Notes: generated by a model not told the origin, from the sequence alone. Counted from the first letter of the stretch, positions 1 to 7,388 are shown. The stretch is DNA of 36,039 bases from DAOUBA01 sp034432855 (GCA_034432855.1 DAOUBA010000121.1:1-36039); one strand, 5' to 3'. Numbers and translations: made by a program.

Positions 1-269
1 AGCCCGATCTGCCATACAGCCTGCGCGGCGAGAGGCTGCTTCGAGAGCAGCCAGTAGGCCAGGGCGCAGGTCAATGCGACAACCGGCGTGATCAGCCAGA
101 CGTCCCGCCCGGTCCGATCCGGCCAAGTCAGCGTCGAGATCATGTGCCAGGCCAGGTAGAGGACACCGGTGACGGCAATCAGATTGCGCGAAGTGGATTG
201 CATCAACTCGGTCGCCGAACGGACCAGGTCCGGGTCGGCCTTGGGGGACATGCGCAGTGCGTATAACAT
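1..269 (-). CDS. Membrane protein, 5' part only (runs off the left edge)
   Basis: An open frame on the minus strand starts at ATG 269 and is still open at base 1, giving 89 codons. The start is well supported: GGAGG at 275-279 lies 5 bases upstream, and a promoter-like pair lies at 290-318. The protein begins MLYALRMSPKADPD and has two hydrophobic stretches, one around residues 30-45 and one around residues 60-72, separated by a short polar loop (WPDRTGRDV). This looks like the membrane-spanning input end of a larger protein, such as a sensor kinase or GGDEF protein, but nothing visible decides that. Divergently transcribed from the toxin-antitoxin pair. Confidence 0.7.
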   Translation of the reverse strand, partial: MLYALRMSPKADPDLVRSATELMQSTSRNLIAVTGVLYLAWHMISTLTWPDRTGRDVWLITPVVALTCALAYWLLSKQPLAAQAVWQIG

Positions 270-289
270 ACCAACCTCCAGTAGGTGGT

Positions 290-318
290 ATTGTACCCGT
301 CCTTCGTCCAGCGAGCAA
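290..318 (-). promoter_or_regulatory. Candidate promoter for the leftmost membrane gene
   Basis: On the minus strand, TTGCTC (313-318) and TACAAT (290-295) are separated by 17 bases and match the sigma-70 consensus at 4/6 and 5/6 positions. The start codon is about 20 bases downstream. It lies back to back with the toxin-antitoxin promoter. Confidence 0.45.
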
Positions 319-326
319 CCCGCAGT

Positions 327-355
327 TTGTCTGCAAGGTTGCAGTATGATATCAT
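327..355 (+). promoter_or_regulatory. Candidate promoter with palindrome for the VapBC-type operon
   Basis: TTGTCT (327-332) and TATCAT (350-355) are spaced by 17 bases. The -10 box lies inside a perfect 10-base palindrome, ATGATATCAT (346-355). Toxin-antitoxin operons are commonly autorepressed by the antitoxin binding such palindromes, so this is a plausible operator; that role is inferred. Confidence 0.4.
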
Positions 356-404
356 TGTACACACAAAGAGTATGCTCATTCAGTACATACGGAGGTTTGC
401 TGGA

Positions 405-671
405 ATGGCAGACACAACTCGTGTAACACTGGTGTTCCCTGCAAAACTATGGAAGGAGGCCAAGCGGCTGATCCCCCCACGCCAGCGCTCGCGTGTAGTG
501 GCCGAGGCGCTGGAAGCGGAGATTCGTCGCCGGAAGCAGATGGAGCAACTGGAACGCATACGCAAATTCCAGGCCTATCTTTTCGAAAAGTACGGCGAAA
601 TGCCCGACAGCGTCGAGGAGATCCGGCAGATGCGGGAGGAACGAGATGCTCACCTCACCGGTTTGCATTGA
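405..671 (+). CDS. Ribbon-helix-helix type antitoxin (VapB-like)
   Basis: An 88-residue protein starting MADTTRVTLVFPAKLWKEAK. The ATG at 405 is preferred over earlier in-frame codons because GGAGG (391-395) lies 9 bases upstream. The N-terminus has the pattern of a ribbon-helix-helix DNA-binding domain: a short beta strand (TRVTLVFP), helix A (AKLWKEAKRL) and helix B (RSRVVAEALEAEIRR). A charged C-terminal tail (about residues 50-88) would wrap and neutralise the toxin. It overlaps the downstream PIN-domain gene by 26 bases, the usual coupled antitoxin-first order. Family membership is judged from pattern and context, not from a database match. Confidence 0.75.
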   Translation: MADTTRVTLVFPAKLWKEAKRLIPPRQRSRVVAEALEAEIRRRKQMEQLERIRKFQAYLFEKYGEMPDSVEEIRQMREERDAHLTGLH

Positions 672-1092
672 TGCCAATGTCGTGATCGCTCTGGTCACAG
701 CCGAACCTCTCAGCCACAAGGCAATCGAACTGTGGCAGGATTTGGTGCAGAGGGATCACCAGCCGGTAGCGCCGTTCTTGCTCCGATATGAGGTGACCTC
801 GGCGCTGTTTTGGAAAGTCGTGCGGGGGATGATGGATCCAGAGGATGCCCAACAGGCATTGCAGGAAGCCATGACTCTCGACATTCGCTATCTTGATCCG
901 CCCGGCCTTTCTCTCCGCGCTTTCGACCTTGCGATTCGCCTCCGACGACCGGCTGCATATGACGCTCACTACCTGGCGCTGGTCGAACATCTGGACTGTC
1001 CTTTCTGGACAGCCGACGAGCGCCTGTACAACGCGGTTCACGCCGATTTTCCTCGTGTCCGATGGTTAGGGGGCTATCAGCCAGGGGTTTGA
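646..1092 (+). CDS. PIN-domain ribonuclease toxin (VapC-like)
   Basis: A 148-residue PIN-domain protein, probably an Mg2+-dependent RNase and the toxin of the pair. The acidic active-site residues expected of VapC toxins are visible: D9 in CIDANVVIAL, E49 in RYEVTSALF, D106 in AAYDAHYLAL and D124 in WTADERL. Length matches typical VapC proteins (130-150 residues). The start at 646 lies inside the antitoxin gene, so translation is probably coupled. The gene is tail-to-tail with the nucleotidyltransferase on the other strand, with only three bases between the two stop codons. The RNA target cannot be read from sequence. Confidence 0.85.
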   Translation: MLTSPVCIDANVVIALVTAEPLSHKAIELWQDLVQRDHQPVAPFLLRYEVTSALFWKVVRGMMDPEDAQQALQEAMTLDIRYLDPPGLSLRAFDLAIRLRRPAAYDAHYLALVEHLDCPFWTADERLYNAVHADFPRVRWLGGYQPGV

Positions 1093-1095
1093 GCA

Positions 1096-1533
1096 TCAAC
1101 CCTCGTTATCCGGCGACTCGCCCAGCCAGGGATAATCGCCCAGGATGACGTCCACCTCGACTCCCTCCGGCGACTGTACCAAGAGACCAGGCACAGCCAG
1201 AGACGAGATGTAGCGATAGCCTGCAGCTTCCAGACGTTCTCGAACGGCATCGCTATCCCGGTGGCGTACCAGGATATCCAAATCCCTGGTCATCCGCTCC
1301 GGCATATAGGCACGGGTGGCAACGGCGTCTGCGATAGCCCAGGGAATGCCCTGAAGGATCGGGCGCAAATCGGGCCAGGGATGCATAGCCGTCCTCCTGA
1401 GTAGGAACTCGACGCCGCTACCGGTACCCGGTCGGATGCGCCGTCGGCAAATGTCAATCAGGATGCGTCGTCGCTGCACTGGGGTCAGGCAACCGTCCGG
1501 TGCAAGGGCGGCGATGGCAGGTGGAATGCTCAT
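1096..1533 (-). CDS. Small nucleotidyltransferase-like protein
   Basis: A 145-residue protein. The C-terminal half carries a nucleotidyltransferase-fold pattern: a helix with IADAVATRAY, then TRDLDILV with the paired aspartates expected of the metal-binding strand, and a later acidic strand VEVDVILGDYPW. This resembles AbiEii/MNT-type or DUF6036-like NTases, often annotated as antitoxin or defence components. The usual glycine-rich GG[ST] motif is not clear; GIPWAIADAV occupies its place, so activity is uncertain. The protein ends soon after the last acidic strand, shorter than many relatives, and may be truncated at the junction with the toxin gene. GGAGG sits 8 bases before ATG 1533, with a consensus promoter behind it. 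Confidence 0.6.
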   Translation of the reverse strand: MSIPPAIAALAPDGCLTPVQRRRILIDICRRRIRPGTGSGVEFLLRRTAMHPWPDLRPILQGIPWAIADAVATRAYMPERMTRDLDILVRHRDSDAVRERLEAAGYRYISSLAVPGLLVQSPEGVEVDVILGDYPWLGESPDNEG

Positions 1534-1552
1534 TTGCGTTCCTCCACGATTG

Positions 1553-1581
1553 ATTGTATAGTTCTACCGCCGAGATGTCAA
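1553..1581 (-). promoter_or_regulatory. Sigma-70 promoter for the nucleotidyltransferase gene
   Basis: On the minus strand, a perfect TTGACA (1576-1581) and TACAAT (1553-1558) are separated by 17 bases, about 20 bases before the start codon. Confidence 0.7.
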
Positions 1582-1587
1582 ATACCC

Positions 1588-1616
1588 TTGAAATCGGCCT
1601 GCTTCTGTGTTATCAT
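1588..1616 (+). promoter_or_regulatory. Sigma-70 promoter for the cysteine-rich protein gene
   Basis: TTGAAA (1588-1593) and TATCAT (1611-1616) are spaced by 17 bases, each 5/6 to consensus. It is back to back with the nucleotidyltransferase promoter. The transcript leader would contain the repeat tract at 1637-1739. Confidence 0.6.
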
Positions 1617-1636
1617 TAGCGCAGTGTGGGGATGTC

Positions 1637-1739
1637 GGTAAATTGGTAGTTGGTAGATTGGAAAGCGGTTGCGCGGACAATCTCTCCACCAGATTTACCG
1701 GATACCAACTTACCAGATACCAATTTACCAGATACCGAT
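1637..1739. repeat. 15-bp tandem repeat with inverted partner in a 5' leader
   Basis: Three tandem 15-base units lie at 1695-1709, 1710-1724 and 1725-1739, with consensus TTACCAGATACCAAT. Upstream, GGTAAATTGGTA (1637-1648) is the exact reverse complement of TACCAATTTACC (1718-1729), so the leader RNA can fold into a 12-bp stem. The tract ends 10 bases before the next start codon. Confidence 0.8.
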
Positions 1740-1749
1740 AGGACAGACA

Positions 1750-2145
1750 ATGTATCCCGAGAGTGAAATCCTCTTTCCCTCCCGCTGCATCCCGCCCCTG
1801 CGCGGCCTGCGCGGGCAAAAGTGGGCGAAACTGGTAGACCGCATTGCGGCACTTCCCGACGGTCACGAGGACATCCTGGGTTTCTCGCTGATGATGATCA
1901 ATCTGGCGAGTTGCCTTACCTGCGATCTGGATAGTTACCGCGCCTCGCTGGGCTGTTGCACCTGCGCCCGGCGCACGATTGCCGGTTTCAAGGGCTCTGA
2001 CGAGGACCTGATTGACCTGTTCGAGGAGACGCGCAAAGAGGTGCGCGCGTACCTGAAATCAGATCAGATCTCCGACGCCATTGCCGCCCTGGTCAACCAA
2101 CCCACTCACAAGGCCCGCTCCGCCAAGGTCCAGCGCCGCGCTTGA
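1750..2145 (+). CDS. Conserved-looking cysteine-rich protein of unknown function
   Basis: A 131-residue protein starting MYPESEILFPS. The ATG at 1750 is chosen because in-frame codons further upstream would translate the 15-bp repeat tract. Only a weak AGGA ribosome site is visible. The centre holds a cysteine cluster, CLTCDL then CCTCARRTI, within about 20 residues, suggesting metal or iron-sulfur binding. The rest is mostly helical and soluble: DLIDLFEETRKEVRAYL, then a basic tail. I do not recognise the family. It lies immediately upstream of the glycoside hydrolase gene but has its own promoter. Confidence 0.6.
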   Translation: MYPESEILFPSRCIPPLRGLRGQKWAKLVDRIAALPDGHEDILGFSLMMINLASCLTCDLDSYRASLGCCTCARRTIAGFKGSDEDLIDLFEETRKEVRAYLKSDQISDAIAALVNQPTHKARSAKVQRRA

Positions 2146-2191
2146 CTCGCGTCGCTGCGAGCAAGCGAAATCAGGAGCCATACGCCGCGCG

Positions 2192-3934
2192 ATGTGCAGA
2201 TTGACCCTCACCGTAGCCATTCTGGCCCTGCTGGCGTTGCCAGCCTGCTGTCCCCCTCTTGGCGGGAGTGAGGAGGGATGGTTGTTTGCCTGCACAGGAG
2301 AGGAGGAGACGGAGAAACAGGTCTATGGCCTGTTGCAACTGGCGGGCAATACACTCCGCCCCTGGCCCCAGACTGCCCCCGACGCGCCGGTGGCCCACAC
2401 CGGGATGAACCCATTCGGCATCAATGTCTTCCTCAACCAGGAGGTCGAGCCGGAGAAGCGGGAGCGCTCGGTGCAGATGATCGCCAAAGCCGGTTTCCAC
2501 TGGTTGCGGCAGGAATTTCCCTGGCAAGACATCGAGATTCACGGCAAGGGGGATTTCGTGGACCGGCGCAATGACGTGAACGGCGACGGGGAGGTGGATG
2601 CCATAGACGCCTGGGCCAAGTACGACAACATCGTCGCCCTGGCCGAAAAGTACGGTCTGGAGGTGGTGCCACGCCTGAGCAGCCCTCCTGCGTGGAGCCG
2701 CGCCGATGGCGAGGCTCGCGGCGCATTCGCTCCGCCGGACAATCTGGCGGATTGGGGCGATTTTGTCTACACTGTCGTCTCGCGCTACCGCGGGCGCATC
2801 CGTTACTATCAGTTGTGGAACGAGCCGAACATCTACCCGGAGTGGGGGGAGCGACCCGTTGATCCGGTGGATTATACACGCCTTTTATGCGAAGGCTACC
2901 GCCGCGCCAAGGAGGCTAATCCCGAAGCAGTGATTATCAGCGGCGCATTGGCCCCAACCGTCTCCCTCTACGCCGGCCCCGGGCCCTCCACCGGCCTGAA
3001 CGACCTGGTCTTTCTCCAGCGCATGTACGATGCCGGCGCGGCGGATTGCTTCGACATCCTGGCCGTCAATAACTATATGCTCTGGTCCGGCCCGACCGAT
3101 CGCCGGATGCAGCCGTCCAACATCAATTTCTCCCGCCCACTCTACATCCGCGACATAATGGTTGCCAACGGCGATGCAGCCAAGCCGATCTGGATCAGCG
3201 AGATGAACTCGAACGCTGTGCCGAACGACCCAAGCATCCAGGGCTGGGGAGCCTACGGTCAGGTGACTCTGGAACAACAGGCGCGTTATGCCGTCCTGGC
3301 CTACCGGCGGGTGATGGAAGAGTGGCCCTGGGTCGGCGTGGTCAACTTTTGGTTCTTCAAGCGGGCCTCGGACGCTGAGCGCAACCAATCCTGGTACTAT
3401 TTCCGCATGGTCGAGCCGGATTTTACGCCGTTGCCGGTCTATACGGCGATCAAAGAGTTCACAGCCAGCCTCACACCGACGCTGTATCCGGGCGTCCATC
3501 AGGAGGATCACTGGGCGTTAGGGTACCAGGGAGAGTGGGAGCAAGTTTGCAAGCCGGCAAGTTTGCAGGTCGGCAAGTCGGCAAGTTTGCAGGTTGCGTA
3601 CCGGCGCGCAGTCGAGCCTGGAGCAACAGTGCGATTCTGGTTCGAGGGGGCATCGCTCATCCTGAATCCCGGCCCGGGCGTGGGTGTTGCGGAAGTCAGC
3701 GTAGACGGGCGTGCGCCCCGACGTGTTACGCTCAATGGCGGGCATCCGGTGCCACTGGTGAGCCAGTGGGGCTGCGGCCGCCACGAGGTGACATTGACCG
3801 CCGTTTCGGGACAGGTCAGCATTGATGCGCTTGCCGTCCGAACACCCTGGCGCCCCTCATTCTGGCTCGTCGTGGGTATGTTGGGCTTTTTCGCAGCAGC
3901 GGTCATGCTTGTTGTGCGGCGACCCCGGCGATGA
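2192..3934 (+). CDS. Membrane-anchored glycoside hydrolase-like protein (PslG/GH39-type TIM barrel)
   Basis: A 580-residue protein. The N-terminus (MCRLTLTVAILALLALPACC) is a lipoprotein-type signal peptide, and a second hydrophobic segment (FWLVVGMLGFFAAAVMLVV) lies near the C-terminus, so the enzyme is probably tethered outside the membrane. A TIM-barrel hydrolase domain spans about residues 70-420. It has the clan GH-A catalytic pair: acid/base E211 in QLWNEPN and nucleophile E337 in WISEMN. PslG-type GH39 enzymes cleave exopolysaccharide. Residues D128-D139 read DVNGDGEVDAID, a textbook EF-hand calcium loop inside the barrel. Residues about 451-469 are encoded by an 8-bp tandem repeat. 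The start is inferred; AGGAG lies 14 bases upstream. The stop overlaps the next start (ATGA). Confidence 0.75.
   Translation: MCRLTLTVAILALLALPACCPPLGGSEEGWLFACTGEEETEKQVYGLLQLAGNTLRPWPQTAPDAPVAHTGMNPFGINVFLNQEVEPEKRERSVQMIAKAGFHWLRQEFPWQDIEIHGKGDFVDRRNDVNGDGEVDAIDAWAKYDNIVALAEKYGLEVVPRLSSPPAWSRADGEARGAFAPPDNLADWGDFVYTVVSRYRGRIRYYQLWNEPNIYPEWGERPVDPVDYTRLLCEGYRRAKEANPEAVIISGALAPTVSLYAGPGPSTGLNDLVFLQRMYDAGAADCFDILAVNNYMLWSGPTDRRMQPSNINFSRPLYIRDIMVANGDAAKPIWISEMNSNAVPNDPSIQGWGAYGQVTLEQQARYAVLAYRRVMEEWPWVGVVNFWFFKRASDAERNQSWYYFRMVEPDFTPLPVYTAIKEFTASLTPTLYPGVHQEDHWALGYQGEWEQVCKPASLQVGKSASLQVAYRRAVEPGATVRFWFEGASLILNPGPGVGVAEVSVDGRAPRRVTLNGGHPVPLVSQWGCGRHEVTLTAVSGQVSIDALAVRTPWRPSFWLVVGMLGFFAAAVMLVVRRPRR
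3541..3598 (+). repeat. 8-bp tandem repeat inside the glycoside hydrolase gene
   Basis: Seven consecutive 8-base units, starting GCAAGTTT GCAAGCCG at 3541, lie in frame between the catalytic barrel and a C-terminal beta domain. They encode a Lys-Pro/Ser-Ala-Ser-Leu-Gln-Val type peptide. The 24-base super-period contains no stop codon in any of the six frames when the unit is GCAAGTTT. Confidence 0.9.
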
Positions 3935-5916
3935 ATACCTCACGCCTCAGGTTTCACGCCCCACGTCTCACGCTCCTTGCTATCCTGCTCCTTGCCTCCT
4001 TTCTCCGCTTCTACCGCCTGGATGCACAATCCTTCTGGAACGACGAGGGGAATTCGGCGCGCATCGCCGAGCGGACGGTGCGGCTCATCGTCGAAGGGGC
4101 CGCCGGCGACATTCATCCACCCGGCTATTATCTCTTGCTGCACGATTGGCGAGGGCTCGCCGGACAGAGCGAGTTTGCACTGCGAGCATTCTCCACCTTC
4201 GCGGGCATATTGGCTGTTGGGTTCACCTACGCGCTGGGCCGCCGCATGTTTGGTACGGTCACTGGCCTGCTGGCGGCCTTTCTCGCCGCGCTTTCGCCGC
4301 TCGCGGTCTACTATTCGCAAGAAGCGCGAATGTATGCGCTGCTGGGAATGCTCTCGGTGGCATCCACTTATCAAGTGTGCAAGTGGACAAGTTGGCAAGT
4401 GGACAAGTCGGCAAGTGCGCAAGTCGGCAAGTGCGCAAGTAGGCGAGTTTGCAGGTTTGCAAGTTCACAATCTCTGATTCCTGATCCCCAATCACTAACC
4501 ACTTATACATTGCTCGCCACTCTCGGTCTCTACACCCAATACGCTTTCGTCTTCGTCCTGCTCGTCCACAACGTTGTGTTTGGGCTGTGGTGGCTGCTCA
4601 ACAACCGGCACTGGCGCCGCCTGGCCGTATGGGTCGGCACACAGGCAGCCATCGCCGTGCTATACCTGCCGTGGCTGCCGGTCGCGCTGCGTGCCACCGG
4701 CTGGCCCGCCGCCGAGATGATGGTCGGGTTGGGGCGGGCACTTGTGGATGTGTTGCGCGTGCTCACCGTCGGCATCACTCTGCCGCTTGAGCAGGCCACG
4801 GCTGTACTCGTAGGAACCGCGGTTCTGCTGTTCTTCAGCACATGGCCGCGCAAAGGCAATGGGTTTTCCGTACTCGCCGCCGTGCTTTATCTTCTGCTCC
4901 CCATCGTGCTCATCCTGGCCTTTGACCTCTACAAACCTGCCTGGCTCAAGTTTCTCCTGGTCGTGCTGCCGCCGTTTCACATCCTCGTCGCTCAGGGAGT
5001 AGAGAACCTGGTGGCGGTCATCGGTCACGCAATACGCAATACGCAATACGGGGCGCGTATTGCATATTGCGTATTCCGTGTTTTACTTCTGGCGGTTTGT
5101 GCATACTCAGCCTATCCCTCTCTCCGCAACCTCTACTTCAACCCCGCCTACGCCCGTGACGACTACCGGCAGATCGCCGCCGACGTCGCCGCTCAAATCC
5201 GACCCGGTGACGCCATTATCCTCAATGCGCCCAATCAATGGGAGGTGTTCACCTACTATTATCCCGACCAGGATGTGCACCCGGCACCTTATCACCCAAA
5301 GCCTGAGCAGATCGAGACCTTCCTGTCGCCACTCGTCCAGCAGTACCGACGGTTCTTTGTGCTCTACTGGGGTGATGTCGAGTCCGATCCGCAGCGGTTG
5401 ATGGAGACGTGGCTGGCCTTCCACGCCTACAAGGCCGCCGACCGCTGGTATGGCCGCGTGAGGCTGGCAACTTATGGAGTGGCTGCGTTGCCAGAGAAAC
5501 CAGCCATTACACTGGACGCGCGCTTTGGCGACACAATTTGCTTGCAGGGGTATGCATTGGGAAGTGAGTCCTTTGCTCCTGGCGATGTGCTACCGGTGAC
5601 GCTGTTCTGGGAGGCGGAGGCCGCCGTGCCGGCGCGGTACAAGGTGACGGTGCAGCTGCTCGACGCGGCCGGGCGGCTCGTGGCCCAGCACGACGGCGAA
5701 CCCGCCAACGGCCTGGCGTCGACCGATGGCTGGCAGCCCGGCCAGTACGTGCTCGACCGACACGGCGTTCTCCTGCCGGACGATCTGCAACCCGGCTGGT
5801 ACACATTGGCCGTCGCGCTCTATCACATCGCCAGCGGTGAGCGACTGCCGGTGACGCTCGACGGCGAGCCGGAAGGCGATCTGCTCACGTTGGCTGGTGT
5901 GGAGGTAGGGCAGTAA
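3931..5916 (+). CDS. GT39/PMT-like integral membrane glycosyltransferase
   Basis: A 661-residue GT-C fold protein. After the first membrane helix comes SFWNDEGNSARIAE, with the D38-E39 pair expected in the first extracytoplasmic loop of PMT/ArnT-like enzymes, then DIHPPGYYLLLHDW (second conserved loop). About ten membrane segments extend to residue 390. The rest is an extracytoplasmic domain with a beta-rich end (about 525-661: GYALGSESFAPGDVLPVTLF) seen in related Chloroflexota proteins. Such enzymes transfer sugars from polyprenyl-phosphate donors on the outer face; the acceptor is unknown. Three repeat tracts lie in frame: the N-terminus (3940-3974), residues about 148-190 (4372-4505) and residues 366-383 (5027-5079). 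Translationally coupled to the glycoside hydrolase. Confidence 0.8.
   Translation: MNTSRLRFHAPRLTLLAILLLASFLRFYRLDAQSFWNDEGNSARIAERTVRLIVEGAAGDIHPPGYYLLLHDWRGLAGQSEFALRAFSTFAGILAVGFTYALGRRMFGTVTGLLAAFLAALSPLAVYYSQEARMYALLGMLSVASTYQVCKWTSWQVDKSASAQVGKCASRRVCRFASSQSLIPDPQSLTTYTLLATLGLYTQYAFVFVLLVHNVVFGLWWLLNNRHWRRLAVWVGTQAAIAVLYLPWLPVALRATGWPAAEMMVGLGRALVDVLRVLTVGITLPLEQATAVLVGTAVLLFFSTWPRKGNGFSVLAAVLYLLLPIVLILAFDLYKPAWLKFLLVVLPPFHILVAQGVENLVAVIGHAIRNTQYGARIAYCVFRVLLLAVCAYSAYPSLRNLYFNPAYARDDYRQIAADVAAQIRPGDAIILNAPNQWEVFTYYYPDQDVHPAPYHPKPEQIETFLSPLVQQYRRFFVLYWGDVESDPQRLMETWLAFHAYKAADRWYGRVRLATYGVAALPEKPAITLDARFGDTICLQGYALGSESFAPGDVLPVTLFWEAEAAVPARYKVTVQLLDAAGRLVAQHDGEPANGLASTDGWQPGQYVLDRHGVLLPDDLQPGWYTLAVALYHIASGERLPVTLDGEPEGDLLTLAGVEVGQ
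3940..3974 (+). repeat. 7-bp repeat tract encoding the N-terminus of the GT39-like protein
   Basis: Five degenerate 7-base units of the TCACGCC/TCACGTT family begin three codons after the start and encode SRLRFHAPRLTL. The same family recurs at 5971-5997, 10034-10072, 25037-25053 and 31929-31977. Confidence 0.75.
4372..4467 (+). repeat. 12-unit 8-bp repeat inside the GT39-like gene
   Basis: Twelve consecutive 8-base units of the CAAGTNNG type lie in frame; the first is CAAGTGTG at 4372. A related low-complexity tail (CTGATTCCTGATCCCCAATC) follows to about 4505. Together they encode some 40 polar residues between two predicted membrane helices (LLGMLSVASTYQ before, TLLATLGLYTQY after). Confidence 0.9.
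5027..5079 (+). repeat. Inverted 7-bp repeat (24-bp hairpin) inside the GT39-like gene
   Basis: Three copies of ACGCAAT plus ACG (5027-5050), a 5-base spacer, and a reverse-complement arm (5056-5079) match at 22 of 24 positions. Both arms are translated (HAIRNTQYGARIAYCVFRV). The same unit flanks the four-helix-bundle gene at 34451 and 34946. Confidence 0.9.
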
Positions 5917-5970
5917 TACGGGATGCCATCCCGTCTACTTGCTCCCTTCTCGCGCTCGTGGTACACTCAA

Positions 5971-5997
5971 TCACGCCTTACGTTTCACACATCACAC
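5971..5997. repeat. 7-bp repeat tract upstream of dihydrolipoamide dehydrogenase
   Basis: Units TCACGCC, TTACGTT, TCACACA and TCACAC run directly into the GGAGG ribosome-binding site of the next gene. Confidence 0.6.
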
Positions 5998-6008
5998 CGG
6001 AGGGACAA

Positions 6009-7388
6009 ATGGAACCTACCTACGATCTCGTCATCATCGGCGCCGGCCCTGGCGGTTACGTCGCTGCCATCCGCGCCGCGCAACTGGGGCTGAAGGTCGC
6101 CCTCGTCGAAAAAGAGCACCTGGGCGGTGTCTGCCTCAACTGGGGCTGCATCCCCACCAAGTCGCTCCTGCGCAATGCCGAGGTCATCTCGCTCCTGGGG
6201 CGGGGCAAGGATTTCGGCTTCACCGTCAGCGGCGTTCAGGTTGACTATGGTGCGGCAGTAGACCGCAGCCGCAAGGTCGCCGAACGGCTGGTCAAGGGCA
6301 TCGCGGCCCTGATGCGCAAGAATCAGATCGAGGTCATCGAAGGTGTCGGCACGCTCCGGTCGCCCGCGGAGGTCCTGGTCGGCGACCGTGTGCTGAGCGC
6401 GCGCGCTGTCATCGTCGCCACAGGCAGCCGCGCCCGCTCCATCCCCGGCGTCACCCCCGACGGCGAGCGCGTGCTCACTTACCGCGAGGCCATCGTTTTG
6501 CGCGAGTTGCCCCGCTCGGCGGTTGTCATCGGCGCAGGGCCCATCGGGATGGAATTTGCCCACATCTGGAACGCCTATGGCTGTGAGGTGACCGTCATCG
6601 AGATGCTACCGCGCATCCTGCCGCTGGAGGACGAGGAGGTGAGCGCCGAGGTCGAACGGGCCTTTAAGCGGCGCAAGGTGCGGCTGTTGACCGCAACCCG
6701 CGTGCAGGGCCTAGAGACGACGGCAGATGGCGTGCGTGTGCGGGTGGTGGACGAGAAGGGCGAGCAGACGCTGGAGGCCGAACAGGCACTCGTCGCCATC
6801 GGCGTGCAGCCCAACAGCGAGAACCTGGGGCTGGAAGCACTGGGCGTGAAGGTGGAACGCGGCTTTATCGGCATAGACGAACGCATGCAGACGAACGTCC
6901 CCGGCATCTACGCCATCGGCGACGTGACCGGCAGGTTGGCGCTGGCGCACGTCGCCTCGGCGCAGGGCATCGTCGCGGCGGAATCCATCGCCGGTGTGGA
7001 GACGGTGTCGCTCGACTATGAGATGATGCCGCGCTGCGTCTACTGCCAGCCGCAGGTCGCCAGTTTCGGGCTGACCGAGGCGCAGGCCAGCGAGCGCGGG
7101 TATGCTGTCAAAGTGGGCCGCTTTCCCTTCCGCGCCAACGGCAAGGCGCTGGGGCTGGATGATTACGACGGCTGGGTCAAGATCATCGCCGACGAGCGGA
7201 GCGGCGAGATTCTGGGCGCGCACCTGGTGGGGCCGGAGGTGACGGAACTGTTGCCGGAGTTGGTACTGGCGCGTAACGGCGAGTTGACGCCAGACGAAAT
7301 CGCCCGCAGCGTGCATGCACACCCGACCCTGAGTGAGGCGCTGATGGAGGCCGCGCACGGGGTGTTTGGAACTCCCATCCATTTATGA
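6009..7388 (+). CDS. lpdA: Dihydrolipoyl dehydrogenase (E3)
   Basis: A 459-residue FAD-dependent pyridine nucleotide-disulfide oxidoreductase that reoxidises dihydrolipoamide in 2-oxoacid dehydrogenase or glycine cleavage complexes. Visible features: FAD-binding IIGAGPGGYVAAIRAAQLG (from residue 9), redox disulfide C42/C47 in GGVCLNWGCIPTK, NAD-binding VVIGAGPIGMEFAHIW, second FAD motif GIYAIGDVTGRLALAHVAS, and catalytic H438/E443 in HAHPTLSE near the C-terminus. ATG 6009 follows GGAGG by a normal spacing. Length is typical. No E1, E2 or lipoate genes adjoin, so the complex it serves is encoded elsewhere. Its C-terminus is intact; the next gene begins within about 60 bases. Confidence 0.95.
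   Translation: MEPTYDLVIIGAGPGGYVAAIRAAQLGLKVALVEKEHLGGVCLNWGCIPTKSLLRNAEVISLLGRGKDFGFTVSGVQVDYGAAVDRSRKVAERLVKGIAALMRKNQIEVIEGVGTLRSPAEVLVGDRVLSARAVIVATGSRARSIPGVTPDGERVLTYREAIVLRELPRSAVVIGAGPIGMEFAHIWNAYGCEVTVIEMLPRILPLEDEEVSAEVERAFKRRKVRLLTATRVQGLETTADGVRVRVVDEKGEQTLEAEQALVAIGVQPNSENLGLEALGVKVERGFIGIDERMQTNVPGIYAIGDVTGRLALAHVASAQGIVAAESIAGVETVSLDYEMMPRCVYCQPQVASFGLTEAQASERGYAVKVGRFPFRANGKALGLDDYDGWVKIIADERSGEILGAHLVGPEVTELLPELVLARNGELTPDEIARSVHAHPTLSEALMEAAHGVFGTPIHL

Noticed and set aside
4372..4467. The 8-bp repeat arrays as a CRISPR
   Set aside because: Units are contiguous with no spacers, only 8 bases long, and lie in a coding sequence; no cas genes are present.
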